Shown: positions 1-8,840, counted from the first letter of the stretch. The stretch: 64,000 bases of DNA from Pseudomonas sp. FP198 (GCF_030687895.1 NZ_CP117452.1:1195501-1259500), one strand, 5' to 3'. A program made the numbers and translations. The notes: a model not told the origin generated them from the sequence alone.

Positions 1-11
1 GGTTTGCCCCT

Positions 12-1421
12 ATGCGCTATATCAGTACCCGCGGCCAGGCACCGGCCCTGAATTTCGAAGATGTCCTGCTGGCCGGCCTGGCCACGGACGGCGGCCTCTA
101 TGTGCCGGAGAACCTGCCGCGCTTCACCCAGGAAGAAATCGCTTCCTGGGCCGGCCTGCCGTATCACGAGCTGGCCTTCCGAGTGATGCGCCCGTTCGTC
201 ACCGGGAGCATTCCGGACGCCGATTTCAAGAAGATCCTGGAAGAGACCTACGGCGTCTTTTCCCACAACGCCATTGCGCCGTTGCGCCAGCTCAACGGTA
301 ACGAATGGGTGATGGAACTGTTCCACGGTCCGACCCTGGCCTTCAAGGACTTCGCCCTGCAATTACTCGGTCGCCTGCTGGACTATGTGCTGCAAAAACG
401 TGGCGAGCGCGTGGTGATTGTCGGTGCTACCTCCGGCGACACCGGTTCGGCTGCCATCGAAGGCTGCAAGCATTGCGAGAATGTCGACATTTTCATCCTG
501 CATCCGCACAACCGTGTCTCGGAAGTGCAGCGTCGGCAGATGACGACGATTTTCGGCGATAACATCCATAACATCGCCATCGAAGGCAACTTCGATGACT
601 GCCAGGAAATGGTCAAGGCCAGCTTCGCCGACCAGAGCTTCCTCAAGGGCACCCGGCTGGTGGCGGTGAACTCGATCAACTGGGCCCGGATCATGGCCCA
701 GATCGTCTATTACTTCCACGCGGCCCTGCAGTTGGGCGGCCCGGCCCGTTCGGTGGCATTCTCGGTACCCACCGGCAATTTCGGCGATATCTTCGCCGGT
801 TACCTGGCACGCAACATGGGGCTGCCGATCAACCAGCTGATCGTCGCCACCAACCGCAACGACATCCTGCACCGCTTCATGAGCGGTAACCAGTACGTGA
901 AGGAAACCCTGCACGCGACGTTGTCGCCGTCGATGGACATCATGGTGTCGTCGAACTTCGAGCGTTTGCTGTTCGACCTGCACGGTCGCAATGGCGCGGC
1001 GATTGCCGGCCTGATGGACAGCTTCCGCCAGGGCGGTGGTTTCAGCGTCGAGGCCGAGCGCTGGACCGAAGCCCGCAAGCTGTTCGATTCCCTGGCGGTG
1101 GATGACGCGCAGACCTGCGAAACCATCGCCGAGGTGTTCGAGCAGAGCGGGGAGTTGCTCGATCCGCACACCGCCATCGGGGTGCGAGCGGCGCGCGAGT
1201 GCCGCCGCAGCCTGGATATTCCGATGGTCATCCTGGGCACCGCTCACCCGGTGAAGTTTCCAGAAGCAGTGGAGAAAGCTGGCGTAGGAAAAGCGCTTGA
1301 GCTGCCTGCACATCTTTCTGATTTGTTTGAGCGAGATGAGCGTTGCACCGTATTGCCTAATGATCTGAAGGCCGTGCAGGCCTTTGTCAGCCAGCATGGC
1401 AACCGCGGCAAGCCGCTCTGA
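12..1421 (+). CDS. thrC: Threonine synthase
   Basis: Last step of threonine synthesis: a PLP enzyme converting O-phosphohomoserine to threonine in the cytoplasm. The 469 residues match the longer bacterial ThrC class. Visible are the N-terminal start MRYISTRG, the PLP-lysine region PTLAFKDFALQ (Lys112) and the phosphate-binding loop SGDTGSAA at about 141-148. The ATG lies only 11 bases from the window edge, so the ribosome binding site is not visible. In Pseudomonas thrC normally follows hom, which would lie just outside the window. A strong terminator hairpin follows the stop. The call is secure from the motifs and full length. Confidence 0.97.
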   Translation: MRYISTRGQAPALNFEDVLLAGLATDGGLYVPENLPRFTQEEIASWAGLPYHELAFRVMRPFVTGSIPDADFKKILEETYGVFSHNAIAPLRQLNGNEWVMELFHGPTLAFKDFALQLLGRLLDYVLQKRGERVVIVGATSGDTGSAAIEGCKHCENVDIFILHPHNRVSEVQRRQMTTIFGDNIHNIAIEGNFDDCQEMVKASFADQSFLKGTRLVAVNSINWARIMAQIVYYFHAALQLGGPARSVAFSVPTGNFGDIFAGYLARNMGLPINQLIVATNRNDILHRFMSGNQYVKETLHATLSPSMDIMVSSNFERLLFDLHGRNGAAIAGLMDSFRQGGGFSVEAERWTEARKLFDSLAVDDAQTCETIAEVFEQSGELLDPHTAIGVRAARECRRSLDIPMVILGTAHPVKFPEAVEKAGVGKALELPAHLSDLFERDERCTVLPNDLKAVQAFVSQHGNRGKPL

Positions 1422-1443
1422 TCGCTGGAAACTGTCACATCTT

Positions 1444-1474
1444 GAAGCCCGTCTCCTGACGGGCTTCTTGGTTT
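1444..1474 (+). terminator. Rho-independent terminator after thrC
   Basis: A perfect 10-bp stem (GAAGCCCGTC / GACGGGCTTC) with a TCCT loop is followed by TTGGTTT. It lies 22 bases after the thrC stop and separates thrC from the sensor-like gene. Confidence 0.85.
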
Positions 1475-1540
1475 CTGCATGCCAAAATGGCCGGGTTTCG
1501 CCCAAGGAAGGACGGGTGAGTTATCTCGAAGGAAGTGCAG

Positions 1541-2911
1541 ATGCTGTTCGTTAACCGATGCAAACCGACGTTTTGTTTGATGATGGGCCTGGCCCTGATG
1601 TACTGGAGCCAATGGGGCGGCGCTGACCCGTCGACGACTCCCGGGCAGTCACCGCTCGAAGCGGGCGAAAGACTGGTGCTCGACGCCCGGGAGCTGGACT
1701 GGATCAGGCAGAACCCGCGTGTCGTTGTGGCGTCGATGCAAATCCCGCTGTATCTGTTCAAGAATGCACAGGGAGAATGGAGCGGCCTGAACGCTGACAT
1801 GCTCCATGCCATCGAGCAAATGACCGGACTTGAATTCATCCATCGGGAGTCGTTCTCTGCCGATCAATTGATAGAGATGCTGGAAAACGGCGAAGCCGAC
1901 ATGTCTAGCGTCCTGGCGATGAATGACGAGCGCCGGGCTGTGCTGAATTTCAGCCATGCGTTCGGCGGTTTCGACTGGGTATTCGTTGGCCGTGAGGGGG
2001 AGCCCGCGCTTCGTTCGCTGGATCAGTTGGCGGGCAAGGTGCTGGCGTTGCCGGCGCGGCATGCCCTGGAAGCGGAAATCCGCCGTGAGCATCCGACCAT
2101 AGCGCTGCGCACGGTGATGACCCCTGCCGAGGCCAGGGCGTTAGTGGAAAATCGCGAAGCCCATGCCACCATCGAAAGCGAAACCGCCGTGCACCTCTAT
2201 CCTTCAGGGCAGCTGCAAGTGGGAGGCAGTCTCGAAGGCATGTGGGAACCCGACTATCTCGCTGTACGGCAGGATTCCCAAACATTGCTGGAGATCCTCA
2301 ACAAGGCGCTGGAAGCGTTTCCCGCCGAAGACATGCGCGCGCTACGTTTCAAGTGGTTCGCCGAGAAAACACCTGATCAGGAACCGTCGTTCTGGTCGCG
2401 CATCCCCCTGCAGGGCTATTGGTGTGTGATCGCGGCAGGGGTGTTCGGCCTGTTGTCGCTGCTCTGGAACCGCCGCTTGCAGGGCCAGATCGGACAGCGC
2501 CTCAAGGCCGAGACCGTACTCAACGACCAATTGACGTTCCAGCGCGCCTTGATGGATGCCATTCCCGATCCGATCTTCATTCGAGATCTCGAAGGGCGGC
2601 TGATCATGTGCAACAAAAGTTATGAGGAGCGGTTTGCGACTCGCTTCGAGACGCTGCGAGGCACGCGTCTGACAGAGTCCGCGGCGATGCCGTCTGCAAC
2701 TGCCGAACTGTTGCACGGGGAGCTGATGGAGCAGCTGCGAACCCGTCAGCCTCGGTTTGTCGACCGCCAGCTGATGTTGCGCGGTGGATTGCAGGACATC
2801 TATCACTGGTCGGTGCCCTTTTATGCCGCCGATGGTCGGTTGCGCGGTGTCCTGGGCGGTTGGATCGAGGTTGGACGCCGGAGGGATCGTTCCAAGCGGC
2901 TGCCGGTTTGA
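1541..2911 (+). CDS. BvgS/EvgS-type sensor protein lacking a kinase domain
   Basis: 456 residues. A hydrophobic N-terminal segment (about 8-25) leads to a periplasmic solute-binding (SBP_bac_3-like) domain at roughly 50-270. A single membrane span around 285-305 follows (WCVIAAGVFGLLSLLW), then a cytoplasmic PAS domain around 325-440 containing PDPIFIRDLEGRL and GVLGGWIEV. In BvgS/EvgS hybrid kinases this architecture continues into HisKA, HATPase, receiver and Hpt domains. Here the protein ends about 12 residues after the PAS, and no kinase-like translation is seen downstream. The ATG at 1541 is preferred over the GTG at 1535 because of its spacing from GGAAG. It is either a truncated relic or a stand-alone sensor; signalling output is unknown. 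Confidence 0.75.
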   Translation: MLFVNRCKPTFCLMMGLALMYWSQWGGADPSTTPGQSPLEAGERLVLDARELDWIRQNPRVVVASMQIPLYLFKNAQGEWSGLNADMLHAIEQMTGLEFIHRESFSADQLIEMLENGEADMSSVLAMNDERRAVLNFSHAFGGFDWVFVGREGEPALRSLDQLAGKVLALPARHALEAEIRREHPTIALRTVMTPAEARALVENREAHATIESETAVHLYPSGQLQVGGSLEGMWEPDYLAVRQDSQTLLEILNKALEAFPAEDMRALRFKWFAEKTPDQEPSFWSRIPLQGYWCVIAAGVFGLLSLLWNRRLQGQIGQRLKAETVLNDQLTFQRALMDAIPDPIFIRDLEGRLIMCNKSYEERFATRFETLRGTRLTESAAMPSATAELLHGELMEQLRTRQPRFVDRQLMLRGGLQDIYHWSVPFYAADGRLRGVLGGWIEVGRRRDRSKRLPV

Positions 2912-3005
2912 TCGATGGCATCCGCTGAGGCTGATATCCAGCTGTCATATTGAACGCGCATGCTCGGTTGAACAGGTCGCCGTTGTGCCGGTTCGTTGCG
3001 CTGGC

Positions 3006-3033
3006 GAACTTTCTGCCGGGCCGCGGGGTCACT
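3006..3033 (+). promoter_or_regulatory. AlgU (sigma-22)-like promoter for the DUF3509 gene
   Basis: GAACTT at 3006-3011 and TCACT at 3029-3033 are separated by 17 bases, close to the AlgU/RpoE pattern GAACTT-N16/17-TCnnA. The expected start site lies near 3040, leaving a leader of about 37 bases before the ATG at 3077. Assigned by eye from the consensus. Confidence 0.6.
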
Positions 3034-3076
3034 TAATGTGCAGTTGTTTTTTTTCGGACTATTGAAGGGTGATCGA

Positions 3077-3364
3077 ATGGAAAGTATCAGCCTGTTGCTC
3101 AATGAAGCCTTGAGCCCGTATCAGGTTACGCTCACGCCCTCCGGTACCAAAGGCGAATGCCTGGTAACGCTGAAGAATTCCTCGGGGGCCATCATGGTCG
3201 AACGGCTGTTCAACCAGGCCCAGCTGACCGACAAACGCCAGCTGACCGACGTGGTCGACGGCCTGCATCGCGATGTGCTGATTGCCGAGGGGCGCCTGGA
3301 GCCGTGTGTCATCGCGGCGTTACGTAATGTGGCGCGCGACAAGGTCATGCTTGCTGCTAATTGA
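3077..3364 (+). CDS. DUF3509 domain protein
   Basis: 95 residues beginning MESISLLLNEALSPYQ. A ribosome site AAGGGTGA sits just before this ATG; an upstream in-frame ATG at 2996 has no such site and would start upstream of the predicted promoter. The protein is small, soluble and without signal peptide or membrane segment. It matches the DUF3509 family of Pseudomonas proteins, whose function is unknown. An AlgU-like promoter immediately upstream suggests envelope-stress control. It is monocistronic, followed by a separate small-RNA-like unit. Confidence 0.85.
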   Translation: MESISLLLNEALSPYQVTLTPSGTKGECLVTLKNSSGAIMVERLFNQAQLTDKRQLTDVVDGLHRDVLIAEGRLEPCVIAALRNVARDKVMLAAN

Positions 3365-3378
3365 GCGACATCCCGCGG

Positions 3379-3406
3379 GAACCTTCCTACGTTCTAGCGA
3401 GTCAGA
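3379..3406 (+). promoter_or_regulatory. AlgU-like promoter for candidate small RNA
   Basis: GAACCT at 3379-3384 and TCAGA at 3402-3406 are 17 bases apart. The -35 differs from GAACTT by one base. No open reading frame of note follows, but a structured segment ending in a terminator does. Confidence 0.6.
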
Positions 3407-3412
3407 CTTTTT

Positions 3413-3519
3413 ACCAACAAGAGCAAGCATTGTGCTCCGGTGCTTGTAGCTTGTTGTACGGACCTTTAAGGGTCACGTTTAACCCCGAGTTGTCTCCCCA
3501 CTTCTCGGGGTTTCTTTTT
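3413..3519 (+). ncRNA. Candidate small regulatory RNA, about 107 nt
   Basis: Between the AlgU-like promoter and the terminator lies a non-coding segment with two hairpins. The first is long: CAACAAG at its base pairs with CTTGTTG, and GCAAGCA pairs with TGCTTGT, enclosing the loop TTGTGCTCCGG. The second is the terminator stem at 3481-3513. A single-stranded linker of about 20 bases, GGACCTTTAAGGGTCACG, joins them and contains a small GGACC/GGGTC stem. Promoter, hairpin and terminator in tandem fit an independent small RNA. I do not recognise it as a named family. The 5' end is estimated from the promoter. Confidence 0.5.
3481..3519 (+). terminator. Rho-independent terminator of the candidate small RNA
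   Basis: AACCCCGAG at 3481-3489 pairs with CTCGGGGTT at 3504-3512 and is followed by TTTCTTTTT. Confidence 0.85.
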
Positions 3520-3569
3520 GCCTGGTGTTTATGGCCAGGATGCTCTGCGTCAGCCAAGACAGAATCCTT

Positions 3570-3655
3570 GTGGGAGCGAGCCTGCTCGCGAAAGCGGTTT
3601 GTCGGTCGATAGCATGTCGACTGGTCCGATGCCTTCGCGAGCAGGCTCGCTCCCA
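3570..3655. repeat. REP pair (GTGGGAGCGAGCCTGCTCGCG type)
   Basis: Two inverted REP units face each other across about 45 bases, the right one ending at TCCCA. It sits between the small-RNA terminator and the convergent end of the CoA-transferase gene. Confidence 0.9.
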
Positions 3656-3688
3656 GCGTGGATCTTCCTCTATCCGAAGATTTGCTCC

Positions 3689-4888
3689 TTAGACGGCACC
3701 ATCGGTGCGCAGCCTGGCGACCTGCTGCGCATCGTAGCCAAGCTCACCGAGCACCTGTGCCGTGTGCTCGCCCAATGCTGGCCCGACCCATTCGGCTGTC
3801 CCTGGTGTGTCGGAAAGCTTCGGTACGATCCCCGGCATCTTGAACGCCTTGCCATCCGGCAGCCTGGCTTGCAGGAACATCTCGCGGGCGAGAAATTGCG
3901 GGTCGCTGAACATGTCCTCGGCACTGAAGATCCGGCTCGCCGGCACGCCGGCCTGGTTCAACTGGTCGATGACGGCATCCAACGGCAGCGAGTTAACCCA
4001 GCGATCAATGACCCCATACAACTCGTCGCGGCGTTCGTCACGGCCATCGTTGCTGGCGAGCTGCGGGTCGTTCGCCAGGTCGTCCCGGCCAATGACCTGC
4101 ATGAAACGCTTGAAGATGGCGTCACCGTTGGCGCCGATCTGTACATGCTTGCCGTCGGCGCTGGTGTGGATGGACGACGGCGTGATACCGGGCATGATGT
4201 TGCCGGTGCGTTCGCGGATGAAACCGAACACGTCGAACTCCGGCACCATGCTTTCCATCATGGCAAAAATCGCTTCGTATAGCGCCACGTCCACCACCTG
4301 GCCGGTTCCGCCGTTGACCTCCCGGTGACGCAAGGCCATCAGCGCGCCGATCACCCCCCAGAGCGCGGCGATCGAGTCGCCGATGGAGATACCGGTGCGC
4401 ACCGGTGGGCGATCCTCGAAGCCGGTGATGTAGCGCAGTCCGCCCATCGACTCACCGACGGCGCCGAACCCGGGCTGATCCTTCATCGGCCCGGTCTGGC
4501 CGAAGCCTGATAGCCGGACCATGACCAGCTTCGGATTCAGTGCGTGCAACACGTCCCAGCCCAGGCCGAGCTTTTCCAGCACGCCGGGGCGAAAGTTTTC
4601 GATCAGGATGTCGGCTTCGCCAAGCAGTTTTTTCAGGATCGCCAGGCCTTCGGGGTGCTTGAGGTTCAGCGTCACGGACTTTTTGTTGCGTGCCTGGACG
4701 AACCACCACAAGGACGTGCCTTCATACAATTTGCGCCACTTGCGCAGCGGATCGCCGCCGTCCGGCGATTCGACCTTGATGACCTCGGCACCGAATTCAC
4801 CGCAGATCCGCGAGGCAAAAGGGCCGGCGATCAGTGTGCCGAGTTCGATGACCTTGACGCCGGCAAGAGGTTTGGCAGTAAGCGACAT
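3689..4888 (-). CDS. CaiB/BaiF-type (class III) CoA-transferase
   Basis: 399 residues from MSLTAKPLAGVKVIELG. Class III CoA-transferases move CoA between carboxylic acids through an aspartyl-CoA thioester. Family marks are the N-terminal VIELGTLIAGPFASRICGE segment, the NLKHPEG and IENFRPGVLEKLG motifs, and Asp171 in SIGDSIAALWG as the likely catalytic residue. The reading frame extends upstream to 4993, but the start at 4888 fits the family. The gene is divergent from the YaeQ gene. The substrate cannot be deduced from the sequence; no acyl-CoA ligase or dehydrogenase gene is adjacent. Confidence 0.88.
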   Translation of the reverse strand: MSLTAKPLAGVKVIELGTLIAGPFASRICGEFGAEVIKVESPDGGDPLRKWRKLYEGTSLWWFVQARNKKSVTLNLKHPEGLAILKKLLGEADILIENFRPGVLEKLGLGWDVLHALNPKLVMVRLSGFGQTGPMKDQPGFGAVGESMGGLRYITGFEDRPPVRTGISIGDSIAALWGVIGALMALRHREVNGGTGQVVDVALYEAIFAMMESMVPEFDVFGFIRERTGNIMPGITPSSIHTSADGKHVQIGANGDAIFKRFMQVIGRDDLANDPQLASNDGRDERRDELYGVIDRWVNSLPLDAVIDQLNQAGVPASRIFSAEDMFSDPQFLAREMFLQARLPDGKAFKMPGIVPKLSDTPGTAEWVGPALGEHTAQVLGELGYDAQQVARLRTDGAV

Positions 4889-5035
4889 GACGGATCCTGT
4901 AGGACAAAGGCAGAACGAATAGAGCGTTTTATCATAGGCCGACCGTCGTCGCCGCAGGTTGATGGTCGGCAATTCGTGGATTAGCCGTCGCATCGGTTAG
5001 ACTTGCCGCCTTTCCTCGTATCAAGAAGCCCGTTC

Positions 5036-5578
5036 ATGGCCCAGCCGTCCACGACCTACAAGTTTGAACTGAACCTCACTGACCTCGACCGCAGCGTGTA
5101 CGAGAATGTGAAGCAGACCATTGCCCGTCATCCTTCGGAAACCGAAGAGCGCATGACCGTACGCCTGTTGGCCTACGCGTTCTGGTACAACGAGCTGCTG
5201 GCGTTTGGTCGTGGGCTGTCGGATGTCGACGAACCCGCGCTGTGGGAAAAAAGTCTGGATGACCGTGTGCTGCACTGGATCGAAGTCGGCCAGCCGGATG
5301 CCGATCGCCTGACCTGGTGCTCGCGCCGCACCGAGCGCACCAGCCTGCTGGCCTACGGCAGCCTGCGGGTGTGGGAAGGCAAGGTGATCCCCGCGGTGAA
5401 GAACCTGAAGAACGTCAACATCGCCGCCGTCCCCCAGGAAGTGCTCGAAACCCTGGCCAAGGACATGCCACGGGTGATCAAGTGGGACGTGATGATCAGC
5501 GAAGGGACGATTTTCGTGACCGACGACCGTGGCCAGCATGAGGTTCAGTTGCAATGGCTGCTGGGCGAGCGTGGTTGA
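5036..5578 (+). CDS. YaeQ family protein
   Basis: 180 residues starting MAQPSTTYKFELNLTDLDR, the typical start and length of YaeQ. YaeQ proteins have a fold related to PD-(D/E)XK nucleases; their cellular role is unsettled. Conserved stretches visible are HPSETEERMTVRLLAYAF and WIEVGQPD. Single gene between a divergent CoA-transferase gene and a REP pair before recJ. Confidence 0.92.
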   Translation: MAQPSTTYKFELNLTDLDRSVYENVKQTIARHPSETEERMTVRLLAYAFWYNELLAFGRGLSDVDEPALWEKSLDDRVLHWIEVGQPDADRLTWCSRRTERTSLLAYGSLRVWEGKVIPAVKNLKNVNIAAVPQEVLETLAKDMPRVIKWDVMISEGTIFVTDDRGQHEVQLQWLLGERG

Positions 5579-5606
5579 GCCGTTGACCAGATATTGAGTG
5601 AACCCT

Positions 5607-5694
5607 GTGGGAGCGAGCTTGCTCGCGATGGCAATCTTATAGTCGACATCTCTGTTGGCAGTACATCAGTCATCGCGAGCAAGCTCGCTCCCAC
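5607..5694. repeat. REP pair (GTGGGAGCGAGCTTGCTCGCGA type)
   Basis: Convergent units of the CTTG variant separated by about 45 bases. It lies 28 bases after the YaeQ stop and 48 bases before the recJ ATG. Confidence 0.92.
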
Positions 5695-5742
5695 AAGGGC
5701 TCGCCACACTTTCATGATTGATAGAGAAAACACCGTTACCCC

Positions 5743-7452
5743 ATGCGCATAGAACCCCGCCAGTTACCCGCCACCCTGCCGTTTCTCGGTGACCTGCCGC
5801 CGTTGTTGACCCGTCTTTACGCAGCACGTGGCGTGCAGTCCGAAGCGGAGCTGGACAAGAGCCTGGCGCGCCTGATTCCTTATCAGCAACTCAAGGGGAT
5901 TGATGCCGCGGTGGACCTGCTGGTGGTGGCGCTGGAGCAACGCCAGCGCATCCTCATCGTCGGCGATTTTGATGCCGATGGCGCGACCGCCACTACCGTG
6001 GGCATGCTTGGTCTGCGCCTGCTCGGTGCGGCCCATGTCGACTACCTGGTGCCCAATCGCTTTGAGTATGGCTATGGCCTCACGCCGGAAATCGTCGAAG
6101 TCGCCCTGACACGCGCGCCGCAATTGTTGGTCACCGTGGACAACGGCATCTCCAGCGTGGAAGGCGTGGCAGCGGCGAAAGCGGCCGGCCTCAAGGTGCT
6201 GGTCACCGACCACCACTTGCCGGGGCTCGAATTGCCGGCGGCCGATGCCATCGTCAACCCGAACCAGCCCGGTTGTGAGTTCCCGAGCAAGGCACTGGCG
6301 GGCGTCGGGGTGATCTTTTATGTGCTGATGGCGCTGCGGGCCCGTCTGCGCAGCCTCGGTTGGTATGCCAGCAAGCCGCAACCGAACATCGGCGAACTGC
6401 TCGACCTGGTGGCGCTGGGCAGCGTCGCCGACGTGGTGCCGCTGGATGCCAACAACCGGATCCTGGTGCACCAGGGCCTGGAGCGTATTCGCGCCGGACG
6501 CGCCCGGCCCGGCATCAAGGCCATCCTCGAAGTAGCCAAGCGCGATCACTCGCGCATCACGTCCACCGACCTCGGATTCATCCTCGGGCCGCGCCTGAAT
6601 GCGGCGGGGCGGTTGGACGACATGAGCCTGGGCATCGAGTGCCTGCTCACCGACGACCCGGCGCTGGCGCGGGACATGGCGGCGCAGCTGGATGGCATGA
6701 ACCAGGACCGCAAATCCATCGAACAGGGCATGCAACGTGAAGCCATGGCCCAGCTCAAGGATCTGCCGGTGGAGTCGATGCCGTTCGGCTTGTGCCTGTT
6801 CGATCCGCAGTGGCACCAGGGCGTCATCGGGATCCTGGCGTCACGCATGAAAGAGCGCTATTTCCGTCCGACCATTGCTTTTGCCGATGCCGGGGACGGC
6901 CTGCTCAAAGGGTCGGGCCGCTCGGTGCCGGGATTTCATATCCGCGATGCGTTGAGCGTCGTCGCGGCGCAGCATCCGACCCTGATCAGCAAATACGGCG
7001 GTCACGCCATGGCGGCGGGGCTGACGTTGCCGGAGGCGAACTTTGCCTTGTTTGCCGAGGCTTTTGACGCGGAGGTGCGCCGGCAACTGCGTGAAGAAGA
7101 CCTGACGGGGCGGCTGTTGTCGGATGGCTCCCTGGCGGTGGAAGAGTTCCACCTGGAACTGGTCCGGGCACTGCGTCATGCCGGGCCGTGGGGACAGCAT
7201 TTTCCGGAGCCGGTGTTCCACGGCGTGTTCCAGCTGGTCGAGCAGCGAGTGGTGGGTGAACGGCACCTGAAGGTCATTCTCAAGACTGAGTGTGGTTCGG
7301 TGAAACTCGATGGCATAGCCTTCGGCATCGATCGGGAAATCTGGCCCAACCCCACCGTGCGCTGGGTAGAGCTGGCCTACAAGCTCGACCTCAACGAGTT
7401 CCGTGGCCAGGAAACGGTGCAGTTGATGATTGCCCATATCGAGCCGCGGTAG
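5743..7452 (+). CDS. recJ: Single-stranded-DNA-specific exonuclease RecJ
   Basis: 5'-to-3' single-strand exonuclease used in RecF-pathway recombination and mismatch and base-excision repair. At 569 residues it has normal length. DHH-family motifs are all present: DFDADG at 75-80, TVDNGIS at about 131-137, the DHH triad at 156-158, GSVADVV at about 226-232 and NAAGRLDD further on. The DHHA1 nucleic-acid-binding region has GGHAMAAG. These residues bind the two catalytic metals. It stands alone, preceded by a REP pair and followed by a REP palindrome. Confidence 0.97.
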   Translation: MRIEPRQLPATLPFLGDLPPLLTRLYAARGVQSEAELDKSLARLIPYQQLKGIDAAVDLLVVALEQRQRILIVGDFDADGATATTVGMLGLRLLGAAHVDYLVPNRFEYGYGLTPEIVEVALTRAPQLLVTVDNGISSVEGVAAAKAAGLKVLVTDHHLPGLELPAADAIVNPNQPGCEFPSKALAGVGVIFYVLMALRARLRSLGWYASKPQPNIGELLDLVALGSVADVVPLDANNRILVHQGLERIRAGRARPGIKAILEVAKRDHSRITSTDLGFILGPRLNAAGRLDDMSLGIECLLTDDPALARDMAAQLDGMNQDRKSIEQGMQREAMAQLKDLPVESMPFGLCLFDPQWHQGVIGILASRMKERYFRPTIAFADAGDGLLKGSGRSVPGFHIRDALSVVAAQHPTLISKYGGHAMAAGLTLPEANFALFAEAFDAEVRRQLREEDLTGRLLSDGSLAVEEFHLELVRALRHAGPWGQHFPEPVFHGVFQLVEQRVVGERHLKVILKTECGSVKLDGIAFGIDREIWPNPTVRWVELAYKLDLNEFRGQETVQLMIAHIEPR

Positions 7453-7475
7453 CCTTACCGTCCCCCCAGGCGAAC

Positions 7476-7509
7476 CCCGTGGCGAGGGAGCAAGCTCCCT
7501 CGCCACGGG
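7476..7509. repeat. REP palindrome (GTGGCGAGGGAGC type)
   Basis: A near-perfect 34-base palindrome, CCCGTGGCGAGGGAGC followed by its inverse with two A bases in the centre. It starts 23 bases after the recJ stop and could also act as a transcription end. The remaining 7510-7733 holds no recognisable gene; the promoter of the next gene must lie there. Confidence 0.88.
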
Positions 7510-7733
7510 AGTTCACACAAGCCTTGAAGCCGCAGCCTGGTTTCACCAGGGCGGTTTTTGACTCTGAACCCTTCCTCCTCCCTGGTTGTCGACTAGTCTC
7601 TAAGCACTGCTTGATAGGCCTTGTGACGTCTTGTCGATTATTTTGCCCGCGGGGGCGGGTGTTGCACCGTTTGTCACTCGTCGACTTTTCAAACAGAACC
7701 CTGGAGCCTGCCCACTGATTCGAGAGGTGCCCC

Positions 7734-8840
7734 ATGAGTCTGCTGCTGGAACCTTATACCCTTCGCCAACTGACCCTGCCCAATCGCATCGCGGTTTCGC
7801 CGATGTGCCAGTACTCGAGCGCCGATGGCCTGGCCAACGACTGGCATCTGGTGCATCTCGGCAGTCGTGCCGTGGGCGGTGCCGGCCTGGTGTTCACCGA
7901 AGCCACCGCCGTCACGGCTGATGGCCGGATTACCGCCGAGGACCTCGGGTTGTGGAACGATGAACAGATCGAGCCTTTGCAACGCATCACCCGGTTCATA
8001 ACCGCCCAAGGCGCCGTGCCCGGCATCCAGCTGGCCCACGCCGGGCGCAAGGCAAGCACCTGGCGGCCCTGGCTGGGCAAGCATGGCAGCGTCAAGCCGG
8101 AAGAGGGCGGCTGGGTTCCGGTCGGCCCTTCGCCGATCGCCTTCGACCCCCAGCACACTCAACCGAAGCAGCTCGATGAAGGACAGATCGCCGATGTCAT
8201 CCAGGCGTTCGTCGACGCGGCCAAACGCGCCCTGACGGCAGGTTTCAAGGTCGTCGAGGTCCATGCAGCCCACGGCTACCTGCTGCACCAGTTCCTGTCG
8301 CCGTTGAGCAACCAGCGTCGGGATCAATACGGTGGGTCGTTTGAAAATCGTATCCGCCTGGTACTGCAAGTGACCGAAGCGGTCCGGGCCGTATGGCCGG
8401 AGGAGCTGCCGGTTTTTGTTCGGGTATCCGCCACCGACTGGGTCGAAGACGGCTGGAACCCCGATGAAACCGTGGAACTGGCGCGGCGATTCCGGGCGCT
8501 GGGGGTGGACTTGATTGATGTGTCGTCGGGCGGTACCGCCGCCAACGCCGAGATTCCCACCGGCCCGGGCTACCAGACGCGCTTCGCCGAGCGGGTGCGC
8601 AAGGAGTCGGAAATCGCCACCGGCACGGTCGGCATGATCACCGAGCCGGCCCAGGCCGAACACATCCTGCGCACCTGCCAGGCCGACATCATCTTCCTCG
8701 CTCGCGAGCTGTTGCGCGATCCGTACTGGGCGCTGCATGCCGATGATGACCTGGGCGGACGCAAGGCCACCTGGCCGGCGCAGTACCAGCGGGCGACGCA
8801 TCGGGACCAGCCGATCCATGAATCGGATCTGCGCGACTGA
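7734..8840 (+). CDS. NADH:flavin oxidoreductase, old yellow enzyme family (YqjM/XenA-like)
   Basis: 368 residues. FMN-dependent ene-reductases of this class reduce activated C=C bonds, nitro compounds and xenobiotics using NAD(P)H. The start MSLLLEPYTLRQLTLPNRI is typical. Cys25 in PMCQYSS marks the YqjM-like subclass, in which this cysteine tunes FMN. HAGRKAS, the substrate-binding pair in HAAHGYLLHQF and DQYGGSFENR are also present. The ATG follows GAGAGGTGCCCC. A strong terminator follows, so it is probably monocistronic. Physiological substrate not known. Confidence 0.93.
   Translation: MSLLLEPYTLRQLTLPNRIAVSPMCQYSSADGLANDWHLVHLGSRAVGGAGLVFTEATAVTADGRITAEDLGLWNDEQIEPLQRITRFITAQGAVPGIQLAHAGRKASTWRPWLGKHGSVKPEEGGWVPVGPSPIAFDPQHTQPKQLDEGQIADVIQAFVDAAKRALTAGFKVVEVHAAHGYLLHQFLSPLSNQRRDQYGGSFENRIRLVLQVTEAVRAVWPEELPVFVRVSATDWVEDGWNPDETVELARRFRALGVDLIDVSSGGTAANAEIPTGPGYQTRFAERVRKESEIATGTVGMITEPAQAEHILRTCQADIIFLARELLRDPYWALHADDDLGGRKATWPAQYQRATHRDQPIHESDLRD

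Noticed and set aside
2912..3005. Remnant of a kinase domain after the truncated sensor
   Set aside because: Translation in all frames by eye shows no HisKA-like H-box or coiled-coil sequence.
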